NCBI GenBank assembly: GCA_913058025.1
Contig: CAJXPN010000055.1
Span: forward strand, 1 to 11,121
Source: an uncultured Myxococcales bacterium
GTDB lineage: Bacteria > Myxococcota_A > Bradymonadia > Bradymonadales > Bradymonadaceae
Direction: 5' to 3'
Length of the DNA: 11,121 bases
The stretch's first letter is position 1. Each line of letters starts with the position of its first letter. The translations under genes were made by a program, and so were the position numbers. Below, one piece after another: positions 1 to 6,811 of the stretch. The notes beneath the pieces are model-generated. The model was not told where the DNA came from. It saw nothing but the letters and a program-made list of their open reading frames with translations, and ran no database searches.

Positions 1-47
1 GAGATTTCTGCCTGTCTCGTGGGCTCGGAGATGTGTATAAGAGACAG
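1..47 (+). other. Illumina Nextera adapter with i7 index (library artefact)
   Basis: This is residual sequencing-library sequence, not genome. Bases 1-5 (GAGAT) match the end of the P7 flow-cell primer. Bases 6-13 (TTCTGCCT) match the Nextera i7 index N703 as I remember it. Bases 14-47 are the Nextera Read 2 transposase adapter, whose last 19 bases (29-47) are the Tn5 mosaic end. Genomic sequence starts at 48. An open frame that begins with GTG at 19 and runs to 342 translates this adapter as MGSEMCIRDR and is spurious. Confidence 0.98.
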
Positions 48-103
48 ACATAGACGAGACGAGGCGCCAGGAGGCGTGCTCGGGAGAGATCTCAGGAGAG
101 GTA
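48..103 (+). promoter_or_regulatory. gspC leader with ribosome binding site
   Basis: These 56 bases are all the genomic sequence available upstream of gspC. The clear signal is a purine-rich Shine-Dalgarno AGGAG at 94-98, inside CAGGAGAGG, five bases before the ATG at 104; it fixes the gspC start. I see no recognisable -35/-10 or sigma-54 promoter here. The operon promoter, or a gene further upstream, may lie beyond the fragment end. Confidence 0.6.
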
Positions 104-1156
104 ATGGAGAGCTTCCTCAGAAAATACGGCTGGGCGTTGAACGGGGCGTTCATCGCCGCGGCGGCGCTGCTGGCGGCGCTGGTGGTGAGCCACGTGATCT
201 CGATGGAGCTCGCGCCGCTGACGGTGCCAGAGCTCGGCGAGTTGAAGGTGGACAAGAAGACGTCCAAGGCGCGCAAGCCCAAACTCGTCAAGAGGGTGGA
301 CAAGGCCAAGGAGCTGGCGGATCGCTGCCTCATGGAGTGTGAGCCGGAGGACGAGAACGCGACGCCCGAGAGCACGTGCCCTGAGGAGGGTTGCCCGGAG
401 GGGCAGGTCTGTCAGGAGGGCGCGTGCGTGGGGGACACACCGGCGCTGGGCGGCGAGCAGGGTAAGGGCGGCGTCATGCTGGCGTCCGACCTCAACATCA
501 CGCTCACGGGCGTGATGGTCGCCAGGCCGATGCAGTGGTCGACGGCGCTCATCCAGGACCCCACGACGAAGCAGACCTACGTGGTCTCGGTCGGGGATCA
601 GTTGCTCGGGGTCGCCGAGCTCGTGGAGGTCCGGCGAGACCGGATCATCATCGAGCGCAACGGCCGCAAGGAGTTCGTGAGGTTGGTCGGCGCGATCTCG
701 GGGGACCCGAGCGCGAAGCGGCTCGGGGTGGCGGCGCCGAGGCCCGCGCCCAAGCTCGACCCGACGGCGTCGGCGGTGGCGCGCAAGGCGACCGACGTGA
801 AGTCGATCGCGAACGAGGGAGTCACCGAGCTCGAGCCTGGAGTGTTCAAGCTCAAGAGGGGCTCGATCGACGAGGCGCTCAAGGACAAGCGCGCGTTGTC
901 ACAGGGGGCGACGGTCGTGCCGAACTACAACAACGGCAAGAAGAACGGGCTCAAGCTGATCGGGGTCAAGTCGAACTCGGTCTACGGGACGCTGGGGATG
1001 AAGAGCGGGGACGTGCTCCGCTCGGTCAACGGCAAGAGCATCAAGAGCCAGGCGCACGCGGCCGAGCTGTTCGAGCAGTTCCGCGAGGCGGATCAGGTGA
1101 GCATCGAGGTCGAGCGTGGCGGAAAGAAGCAGCAGCTCCAGTACAAGATCAAGTGA
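104..1156 (+). CDS. gspC: Type II secretion system protein GspC
   Basis: 350 aa. GspC is the bitopic inner-membrane clamp of the T2SS; its periplasmic HR domain contacts the secretin and its PDZ domain has been linked to substrate recognition. Visible architecture: short cytoplasmic N-terminus (1-9), one hydrophobic membrane segment (about 10-32), a charged Lys-rich linker (about 47-72), a Cys-rich patch with six cysteines (75, 79, 92, 97, 103, 108), an HR-like beta domain (about 130-197, from LNITLTGVMV to FVRLV), a Pro/Ala/Lys linker, and a C-terminal PDZ domain (about 270-348) with LGMKSGDVLRSVNGKSI. The ATG at 104 is supported by AGGAG at 94-98. It is the first gene of the C-to-K run and ends 10 bases before gspD. 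The Cys-rich insert is not part of textbook GspC. The assignment rests on the TM-HR-PDZ order plus synteny, since GspC is weakly conserved in sequence. Confidence 0.9.
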   Translation: MESFLRKYGWALNGAFIAAAALLAALVVSHVISMELAPLTVPELGELKVDKKTSKARKPKLVKRVDKAKELADRCLMECEPEDENATPESTCPEEGCPEGQVCQEGACVGDTPALGGEQGKGGVMLASDLNITLTGVMVARPMQWSTALIQDPTTKQTYVVSVGDQLLGVAELVEVRRDRIIIERNGRKEFVRLVGAISGDPSAKRLGVAAPRPAPKLDPTASAVARKATDVKSIANEGVTELEPGVFKLKRGSIDEALKDKRALSQGATVVPNYNNGKKNGLKLIGVKSNSVYGTLGMKSGDVLRSVNGKSIKSQAHAAELFEQFREADQVSIEVERGGKKQQLQYKIK

Positions 1157-1166
1157 GCGAATTGAG

Positions 1167-3578
1167 ATGACGACGAACAAGATGAAGACGTTGAAGGCGC
1201 GTACACGCGTGGCCACGCTCGCGATGCTCGCGGTGATGGCGCCCGCGGCCGCCCTCGCCCAGGACGGCGGAGTGATCGACAAGGAGAACGCCGATCCGAA
1301 CGAGGTGTACAACCTCCCGCCGAACTTCGACGACGGCTACAAGCCCAAGAAGACGCCCGGGCGGGTCAAGGTCACGATCGACTTCAGGGACGCGCCGCTC
1401 AACGACGTGGTGAAGTTCTTCTCGAGCGTGCTCCAGCGCAACTTCATCATCTCGAACTCGATCCAGGCGAACAAGACGATCACGATCATCTCGCCCAAGC
1501 CGGTGAGCCAGGGGGAGGCGTACAGGGCGTTCCTCGAGGCGCTGAGCATGAACGGGCTGACGGTGGTCAAGGCGGGGAGCTTCTACAAGATCGTGGACGC
1601 GAAGACCGCGGCGGTGGAGCCGAGCAACCCGATCCTCGCGCCGGGCAAGTCGATCCCGAACAACGCGCAGATGGCGACCGCGATCATCGAGGTGGAGAAC
1701 ACCCCGGTCGAGGAGATCCAGAAGATCGTGCAGTCGTTCGTCTCGCCGAACGCGACGATCGTGACGTACGGCAACCAGCTCATCCTGACGGACACGTCGT
1801 CGAACGTGCGCAGGATGCGCAAGCTGGTCGCTCGCCTGGACACGGACGGGAAGGCCGGCCAGGTCTACGTCTACAAGGTCGCGCACGCCGAGGCCGCCGA
1901 GATCCAGCAGAAGCTCAGCGAGATCTTCGAGGTCGACGGCAAGGCCCCGCAGAACGCCAGGGCGAAGTCGAACGTGAAGTCGTCGGAGGGCGGCGGCGAC
2001 GAGCTCGACGTCGACGTGTCTCAGATCATCGCCGACGAGCGCACGAACCAGCTCATCATCGTGGCCGACGCGCGCTCGTTCCGAAAGATCAGCGACATGC
2101 TCGAGCTGCTGGACGTGCCGACCGAGGTCGGCGGCCAGATCCACGTGAAGTTCCTGGAGTACGCCGACGCCGAGGAGCTCTCGGGGACGCTGTCGACGCT
2201 GGCGAGCGGCTCGGGGAACCGCTCGAGCACGGGGAACCGGAACAACGCGCGCCGCGGGACCGTGGCGAGCGCGGCGGCGTCGTCGAACGCGCAGGCCGCG
2301 CAGCTCCTGTCGGGCGAGGTCCAGGTCACCGCGCACACCCCCACGAACTCGCTCATCATCGTGGCCTCGCCGCGCGACTACATGTCGCTCGAGCGGGTCG
2401 TGAACCTGTTGGATCGGCCGAGGAGGCAGGTCTGGGTCGAGGCGGTGATCATGGAGATCTCGATCGACCAGAAGAACGACACCTCGATCGGGTTCAACGG
2501 AGGCCTGGGCCAGGACTTCGACGGGTTGGTGCCGCAGTCGGCGGTGGACGACGGGCTGGTGAGCTCGACGACGGGCCTGGTGCTCGGGCAGTCGAACTTC
2601 GGCGACGGGTTCACGAGCGTGCTCGGCAGCCCCGGCGGCGCGCTGGGCCTGCTCGGGCCGAGCCTGACGATCCCCGGTATCGAGCTGACGATCCCGGCGT
2701 TCGCGATGTTCCTGCAGGCGACGCAGACGGACTCCAACATCAACGTGCTCTCGACGCCGTCGCTGCTCGCGCTGGACAACGAGGAGTCCGAGATCGTGGT
2801 GGGAGACCGCGTGCCGTTCCCACAGAGCGTGGGGGGTGCGGGCGGCGTGGCCGGTTTGGCGGGGCTGCTCGGAGGCCAGGCCGGAAGTCAGGCCGCGGGC
2901 CTGGGCGGCCTGCTCGGAGGCGGCCTGCTCAACCAGGTGACCTACGAGGACGTGGGCATCACGCTGCGTATCAAGCCGCAGGTCAACGAGTCGAAGTACG
3001 TGCGGCTCGAGGTCGACCAGGAGGTCAGCTCGGTGGGCGCGCCGACGGACCTCGGGCCAACGCGCTCGAAGCGCTCGATCAAGACGATCGTGCTGGTCAA
3101 GGACCAGTCGACGGTCGTGATCGGTGGGCTCATTCGAGACGACGAGAACGAGTCGGAGACGAAGGTGCCATTCCTCGGGGACATCCCGCTCATCGGCTTG
3201 CTGTTTCGCACGACGAACACGGTCAAGACCAAGCAGAACCTGGTGTTGATGCTCACGCCGTACATCATCGAGTCGGAAGCCGACCTCAAGAAGATCCACG
3301 AGCGAAAGCGCAAGGAGCGCGCGGAGTTACTTCAGTTATTTCAGCGCCGAGACTCCGACTTCATGAGCCGGATCGACTACGCGAAGAAGCCGGGGCTCGT
3401 GGACAGGATGCGCAAGAACATCGGGCAGGCCAAGCTCGAGGAGGGCGCTCGGCGCTCGGCGCGTGAGGCCTTCGAGCAGACCGGCCCGCGCTACCAGATC
3501 CTGGGGACGACGCCCAAGCCCGCGGCAGATGGCGAGAAGAAGCCGGGCGCGGCGCCGGTGACCAAGGACGGCGAGTGA
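1167..3578 (+). CDS. gspD: Type II secretion system secretin GspD
   Basis: 803 aa from the ATG at 1167. GspD forms the multimeric outer-membrane channel through which folded proteins leave. A Sec signal peptide is visible (residues 1-31, hydrophobic VATLAMLAVMAPAAALA, likely cut ALA/QDG). N0 spans about 66-150, N1 about 168-226, N2 about 231-318 and N3 about 323-417; N2 and N3 share a (R/P)TN(Q/S)LIIVA core. The secretin domain follows (about 420-702), with VGDRVPFP, VTYEDVGITLRIKPQV, VVIGGLIRDD, KVPFLGDIPLIGLLF and NLVLMLTPYII, all classic secretin signatures. N3 carries a Ser/Asn/Ala-rich loop (about 346-382). A Gly/Leu-rich stretch (about 556-587) interrupts the secretin core after VGDRVPFPQ. 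A charged, helix-prone tail (703-803) ends in a Pro/Lys-rich segment. An in-frame ATG at 1116 lies within gspC and would add 17 residues ahead of the signal peptide, so 1167 is preferred. Only a weak SD is seen, and coupling to the gspC stop 10 bases upstream is likely. Confidence 0.97.
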   Translation: MTTNKMKTLKARTRVATLAMLAVMAPAAALAQDGGVIDKENADPNEVYNLPPNFDDGYKPKKTPGRVKVTIDFRDAPLNDVVKFFSSVLQRNFIISNSIQANKTITIISPKPVSQGEAYRAFLEALSMNGLTVVKAGSFYKIVDAKTAAVEPSNPILAPGKSIPNNAQMATAIIEVENTPVEEIQKIVQSFVSPNATIVTYGNQLILTDTSSNVRRMRKLVARLDTDGKAGQVYVYKVAHAEAAEIQQKLSEIFEVDGKAPQNARAKSNVKSSEGGGDELDVDVSQIIADERTNQLIIVADARSFRKISDMLELLDVPTEVGGQIHVKFLEYADAEELSGTLSTLASGSGNRSSTGNRNNARRGTVASAAASSNAQAAQLLSGEVQVTAHTPTNSLIIVASPRDYMSLERVVNLLDRPRRQVWVEAVIMEISIDQKNDTSIGFNGGLGQDFDGLVPQSAVDDGLVSSTTGLVLGQSNFGDGFTSVLGSPGGALGLLGPSLTIPGIELTIPAFAMFLQATQTDSNINVLSTPSLLALDNEESEIVVGDRVPFPQSVGGAGGVAGLAGLLGGQAGSQAAGLGGLLGGGLLNQVTYEDVGITLRIKPQVNESKYVRLEVDQEVSSVGAPTDLGPTRSKRSIKTIVLVKDQSTVVIGGLIRDDENESETKVPFLGDIPLIGLLFRTTNTVKTKQNLVLMLTPYIIESEADLKKIHERKRKERAELLQLFQRRDSDFMSRIDYAKKPGLVDRMRKNIGQAKLEEGARRSAREAFEQTGPRYQILGTTPKPAADGEKKPGAAPVTKDGE
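2865..2921 (+). repeat. In-frame Gly/Leu-coding direct repeat in gspD
   Basis: The 12-base unit CTGCTCGGAGGC occurs at 2865-2876 and again at 2910-2921, 45 bases apart and in frame, each encoding LLGG within a Gly/Leu/Ala-rich run of GspD (residues about 556-587). It looks like a low-complexity stretch that has grown by in-frame duplication. It is not a mobile or CRISPR-type repeat. Confidence 0.6.
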
Positions 3579-3621
3579 TCGAGAGCGCGCGCTGAGAGAG
3601 GTCACGGGTCGCGAAGGAACC

Positions 3622-3628
3622 GAGGAGG
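3622..3628 (+). promoter_or_regulatory. Ribosome binding site of gspE
   Basis: GAGGAGG lies six bases before the ATG at 3635. It is the strongest Shine-Dalgarno in the first half of the window and sits in the 56-base gspD-gspE gap, suggesting independent initiation of gspE. Confidence 0.75.
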
Positions 3629-3634
3629 ATCGAG

Positions 3635-5410
3635 ATGTACAACAGGGCGAGGATCGGAGAGCTGCTGGTGCGACGCGGGGACGTCACCGAGGCGGACATC
3701 GAGCGCGCGCTGGTCACGCAGCGGGACAAGGGGGGCTTGCTGGGTGAGGTGCTCGAGTCGATGGGCGTGGCGACGCCGGCGCAGGTCTGCGCGGCGCTGG
3801 CCGAGCAGCTCGACTACCCGCTGGCGATCGAGCTCGACATCGAGCGCGTGGACCTCACGCTGCTCTCGAGGCTCCAGCTCGGGTTCTGCCGCGACAACCA
3901 CGTGTTGCCGGTGGAGCGAGACGGGGACGTGATCCTGGTCGCGACGGACGACCCGCTGAACATGGAGGTGCTCGACGAGGTCCGGTTCCTGCTGCGCGAG
4001 GAGGTCGCGCCGCTGGTGACGCCGGCGCCGATCCTGGTGAGCGCGATCAACCTGGCGTTCGAGCGCAAGAGCCGGCTGATCGACTCGGGCATCGAGGACT
4101 TCGACGAGGAGAACGCGCCGGTCGTCGATGAAGAAGGCGTCGACATCAAGGACCTGATCGAGGCGGGCGACGACGACGAGGCGCCGGTCATCAGGTTCGT
4201 GAACAGCCTGTTCGTGCAGTCGGTGCGCGAGCGCGCCAGCGACATCCACGTCGAGCCGGGGGACAAGGACCTGAACGTGAGGTTCAGGGTCGACGGCGTG
4301 TTGAAGATGGTCGCGGCGCCGCCCAAGCGGTTCCACTCCTCGATCGTCACGCGCATCAAGATCATGGCGGGGCTCAACATCGCCGAGAAGAGGCTGCCCC
4401 AGGACGGGCGCATCAGGGTCAAGATCGCGGGCAAGGACATCGACGTCCGCGTGGCGACGGCGCCGATGGTCCACGGCGAGCGCATCACGATGCGCCTGCT
4501 GGACAAGTCGGCGATGGTGCTCGACGTGAAGGGGATCGGGTTCCAGCCCGACCAGCTCGAGTCGATCATGAAGCTGATCCACCAGCCCCACGGGATCATC
4601 CTGGTGACGGGGCCGACGGGCTCGGGCAAGACGACGACGCTGTACTCGTGCCTCTCCGAGATCAACAGCCCCGATCAGAACATCATGACGATCGAGGACC
4701 CGGTCGAGTACCAGCTCGGCGGCATCAACCAGATGCAGGTGAACGCCAAGATCGACCTGACGTTCGCGATGGGGCTGAGGAGCTACCTGCGCCACGACCC
4801 GGACGTGATCATGGTCGGCGAGATCCGCGACGAGGAGACGGCGAAGATGGCGATCCAGGCGTCGCTCACGGGCCACCTCGTGTTCAGCACGCTGCACACC
4901 AACGACGCCGCGGGCGCGTTCACGCGCCTGATGGACATGGGCGTGGAGCCGTTCCTGGTGAGCTCGACGGTGATCGGCGCGCTGGCGCAGCGGCTCGTGC
5001 GCCGGTTGTGCCCGGACTGCAAGTCGCCCTACAGGCCGAGCCCGACCGAGCTCGGGGAGATCGGCCTGACCGAGGCGGACCTGGACTCGCGCACGGCGAA
5101 GGGGATGATCTACAGGCCCTCGGAGGCCGGCTGCGCGACGTGCGTGGGGCTCGGATACAAGGGCCGCCTGGGCATCTACGAGCTGCTGGACGTGACGGAC
5201 CCGATCAAGCGCCTGGTGATGGACCGCTCGGACTCGGGGCGCATCAAGGCCCAGGGAGAGAGAGAGGGGATGAGGTCGCTGCGTGAGGACGGCGCGCTCA
5301 AGGTGCTCCAGGGCAGCACGTCGATCGCGGAGGTGATCCGCGTGACGTCCCAGGGAGCAGGCGAGGACATGGCGACGATGGGCAGCGGCGGACAGGACGT
5401 GACGATCTGA
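3635..5410 (+). CDS. gspE: Type II secretion ATPase GspE
   Basis: 591 aa cytoplasmic hexameric ATPase of the secretion/PilB-type family; it powers pseudopilus assembly at the inner-membrane platform. The N-terminal domain (about 1-145) begins with a pattern matching the MshEN c-di-GMP-binding repeat: copy one is residues 6-29 (RIG...G15...L26..Q29), then a five-residue spacer, then copy two at 35-58 (LLG...G44...L55..Q58). An acidic linker follows (about 150-182). The N2 domain starts around PVIRFVNSLF (184-193) and includes ASDIHVEP (201-208). Catalytic motifs: Walker A GPTGSGKTTT (326-335), Asp box MTIEDPVEYQ (351-360), Walker B region DVIMVGEIRDEETA (390-403), His box SLTGHLVFSTLHTNDA (410-425). 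The zinc-binding tetracysteine CPDC (459/462) and CATC (500/503) is intact and typical of GspE/PilB. The start is set by GAGGAGG at 3622-3628. All catalytic elements are present, so it should be active. Confidence 0.97.
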   Translation: MYNRARIGELLVRRGDVTEADIERALVTQRDKGGLLGEVLESMGVATPAQVCAALAEQLDYPLAIELDIERVDLTLLSRLQLGFCRDNHVLPVERDGDVILVATDDPLNMEVLDEVRFLLREEVAPLVTPAPILVSAINLAFERKSRLIDSGIEDFDEENAPVVDEEGVDIKDLIEAGDDDEAPVIRFVNSLFVQSVRERASDIHVEPGDKDLNVRFRVDGVLKMVAAPPKRFHSSIVTRIKIMAGLNIAEKRLPQDGRIRVKIAGKDIDVRVATAPMVHGERITMRLLDKSAMVLDVKGIGFQPDQLESIMKLIHQPHGIILVTGPTGSGKTTTLYSCLSEINSPDQNIMTIEDPVEYQLGGINQMQVNAKIDLTFAMGLRSYLRHDPDVIMVGEIRDEETAKMAIQASLTGHLVFSTLHTNDAAGAFTRLMDMGVEPFLVSSTVIGALAQRLVRRLCPDCKSPYRPSPTELGEIGLTEADLDSRTAKGMIYRPSEAGCATCVGLGYKGRLGIYELLDVTDPIKRLVMDRSDSGRIKAQGEREGMRSLREDGALKVLQGSTSIAEVIRVTSQGAGEDMATMGSGGQDVTI

Positions 5411-5462
5411 ACGAGCAAGTCACCCCGGAGCACGAACCACACGACGAGAAGCAAAGCGAACG

Positions 5463-6686
5463 ATGCCAGTCTACGACTACAAAGGGCTCAACGGAGCGGG
5501 CAAGTCGGTCAAGGGGTCCCAGGACGCCGAGAGCCAGAACGCGCTGCGCGTGCTGCTGCAGGGCCGCGGGATCTTCGCGACCGAGATCAACGAGGCGCGC
5601 GTCGGCGAGAAGTCGGAGTCGGGAGACATCGAGTTCGCGAAGATGCTCCAGTTCGTGGGTCTGCGTGACGTCGCGGTGCTCACGAGGCAGATGGCGACGC
5701 TGCTTCGCGCGGGCATCCCGCTGGTGGAGTGCCTGAGGGCGTTGACGGAGCAGGCAGAGAAGGACGAGCTCAAGCGCGCGCTCAGCGACGTCAAGAGCAA
5801 GGTCAACGAGGGGTCGTCGCTGGCGAAGGCGATGGCCGACCACCCCAAGATCTTCAACGACCTGTTCGTGAACATGGTGCGCGCGGGCGAGTCGTCGGGA
5901 AACCTGGACGTGGTGCTCGAGCGCCTGACGGACTTCCTCGAGGGCCAGATGGAGCTGAGGTCGAAGGTGATCTCGGCGATGATCTACCCGATCCTGATGA
6001 CGGTGGTGGGGACGGGCATCCTGGGGTTCCTGTTCGCGTTCGTGATCCCGAAGGTCACGCAGATCTTCGAGGACCAGGGCGCCGCCCTACCGTTCATCAC
6101 GAAGCTGCTGATCGGTATCAGCAGCGTGGTCTCCGGGGGGTGGTTCATCATGCTGCCGCTCATGGGGCTGGCGGCTTACGGGTTCAGGCGCTGGAAGAAC
6201 TCGGAGCAGGGCAAGCCCAGGTGGGACGTCTTCACGTTGGGGCTCCCGATCATCGGGAACCTGATCAGGATGATCGCGGTGTCGAGGTTCGCCAGGACGC
6301 TGGGGACGCTGCTGCAGAGCGGCGTGCCGCTGCTCCAGGCGCTCGACATCGTGAAGAACATCCTGGGGAACACGAGGCTCGTGGAGGTGATCGAGGAGGT
6401 CCGCGTGAACGTGCGCGAGGGCGAGTCGATCGCGCAGCCGCTCAAGCGCAGCGGTGAGTTCCCGTCGCTGGTCACGCACATGATCGCGATCGGCGAGCGC
6501 ACGGGCCAGCTCGAGGAGATGCTGGAGAACGTGGCGGTGAGTTACGACCAACAGGTGAGCCTGAGGATCGACGCGGCGACGACTCTGATCGAGCCGATCA
6601 TGATCGTGATCATGGGAGTGGCGGTCGGGTTCATCGTGTTCGCGATCATGCTGCCGATTCTTCAGCTAAATCAGTCTTTTGGGTGA
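5463..6686 (+). CDS. gspF: Type II secretion inner-membrane platform protein GspF
   Basis: 407 aa polytopic inner-membrane protein, the PilC-family platform that couples GspE to pseudopilin extraction. The N-terminal MPVYDYKGLNGAGKSVKG is the typical GspF opening. Two T2SSF domains are seen: about 71-195 with VRAGESSGNLDVVLERL (139-155), and about 273-400 with IAIGERTGQLEEMLENVA (341-358). Three hydrophobic segments fit membrane spans: about 169-195, 217-240 and 371-400. Length is the usual one for GspF (about 400 aa). It begins 52 bases after gspE; only a weak purine stretch (GACGAGAAG, 5443-5451) precedes the ATG, which is nevertheless the right start because the family N-terminus begins there. 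It is followed by the longest gap in the operon, with two inverted repeats. Confidence 0.97.
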   Translation: MPVYDYKGLNGAGKSVKGSQDAESQNALRVLLQGRGIFATEINEARVGEKSESGDIEFAKMLQFVGLRDVAVLTRQMATLLRAGIPLVECLRALTEQAEKDELKRALSDVKSKVNEGSSLAKAMADHPKIFNDLFVNMVRAGESSGNLDVVLERLTDFLEGQMELRSKVISAMIYPILMTVVGTGILGFLFAFVIPKVTQIFEDQGAALPFITKLLIGISSVVSGGWFIMLPLMGLAAYGFRRWKNSEQGKPRWDVFTLGLPIIGNLIRMIAVSRFARTLGTLLQSGVPLLQALDIVKNILGNTRLVEVIEEVRVNVREGESIAQPLKRSGEFPSLVTHMIAIGERTGQLEEMLENVAVSYDQQVSLRIDAATTLIEPIMIVIMGVAVGFIVFAIMLPILQLNQSFG

Positions 6687-6714
6687 ATAGCAGACCCCTC
6701 GCGGGGTGTTCTAT
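6687..6714 (+). promoter_or_regulatory. Inverted repeat (hairpin) just after gspF
   Basis: Directly after the gspF stop, ACCCC (6694-6698) and GGGGT (6703-6707) can form a perfect 5-bp stem closed by the four-base loop TCGC. ATAG (6687-6690) and CTAT (6711-6714) can extend it below a three-by-three internal loop. There is no downstream T-run, so it is not a standard Rho-independent terminator. It could be an mRNA-stability or partial attenuation element between the platform genes and the major pseudopilin. The function is inferred from position only. Confidence 0.4.
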
Positions 6715-6720
6715 ATGGGA

Positions 6721-6739
6721 GCCCTGGGCCGATCAGGGC
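6721..6739 (+). promoter_or_regulatory. Second inverted repeat ahead of gspG
   Basis: GCCCTG (6721-6726) and CAGGGC (6734-6739) are perfect inverted repeats, six bases per arm with a seven-base spacer. It lies seven bases after the first hairpin and upstream of gspG. It could be an RNA hairpin or a binding site for a dimeric regulator. I see no T-run after it. A 6-bp arm can arise by chance in GC-rich DNA, so confidence is modest. Confidence 0.35.
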
Positions 6740-6801
6740 GACATGAAACGAGTACGAACGAGAGACCTTAAATAGAGGATGCGAACGATGACGAACCGAA
6801 C

Positions 6802-6806
6802 GGAGG
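6802..6806 (+). promoter_or_regulatory. Ribosome binding site deciding the gspG start
   Basis: GGAGG lies five bases before the ATG at 6812. Two other in-frame ATGs are upstream: 6779, with AGAGG immediately adjacent and so too close, and 6788, with the same AGAGG nine bases away. The sequence and spacing at 6812 are best, though 6788 remains possible. Confidence 0.55.
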
Positions 6807-6811
6807 ACAGG

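Noticed and set aside
19..342. Open frame starting in the adapter, overlapping gspC
   Set aside because: It begins with the adapter-encoded MGSEMCIRDR and then runs out of frame through gspC; an artefact.
1116..1166. Upstream ATG extending GspD by 17 residues
   Set aside because: It overlaps gspC by 41 bases and would put a Ser-rich segment ahead of a complete signal peptide; ATG 1167 is better.
1149..3299. Long minus-strand open frame opposite gspD (716 codons)
   Set aside because: Arg/His/Asp/Leu/Val-rich translation typical of antisense shadows in GC-rich genes; no domain, and gspD is certain.
3584..3593. 10-base palindrome AGCGCGCGCT in the gspD-gspE gap
   Set aside because: Alternating GC sequence is common by chance in this DNA; there is no loop and no supporting context.
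3602..4897. Minus-strand open frame opposite gspE
   Set aside because: Shadow of gspE, with repetitive Arg/Asp/His/Leu content and no recognisable motif.
4648..5286. Plus-strand alternate-frame open frame inside gspE
   Set aside because: Lies wholly within gspE in another frame; composition is Arg/Gly/Asp-rich with no SD.
6694..6716. Rho-independent terminator after gspF
   Set aside because: The hairpin stem is short and followed by GTTCTATAT rather than a T-run; the operon clearly continues.
6679..6773. Possible sigma-70 promoter elements before gspG (TTGGGT 6679-6684, TATATG 6712-6717, TTAAAT 6768-6773)
   Set aside because: The first pair is separated by 27 bases, and TTAAAT has no acceptable -35; not supportable as a promoter.
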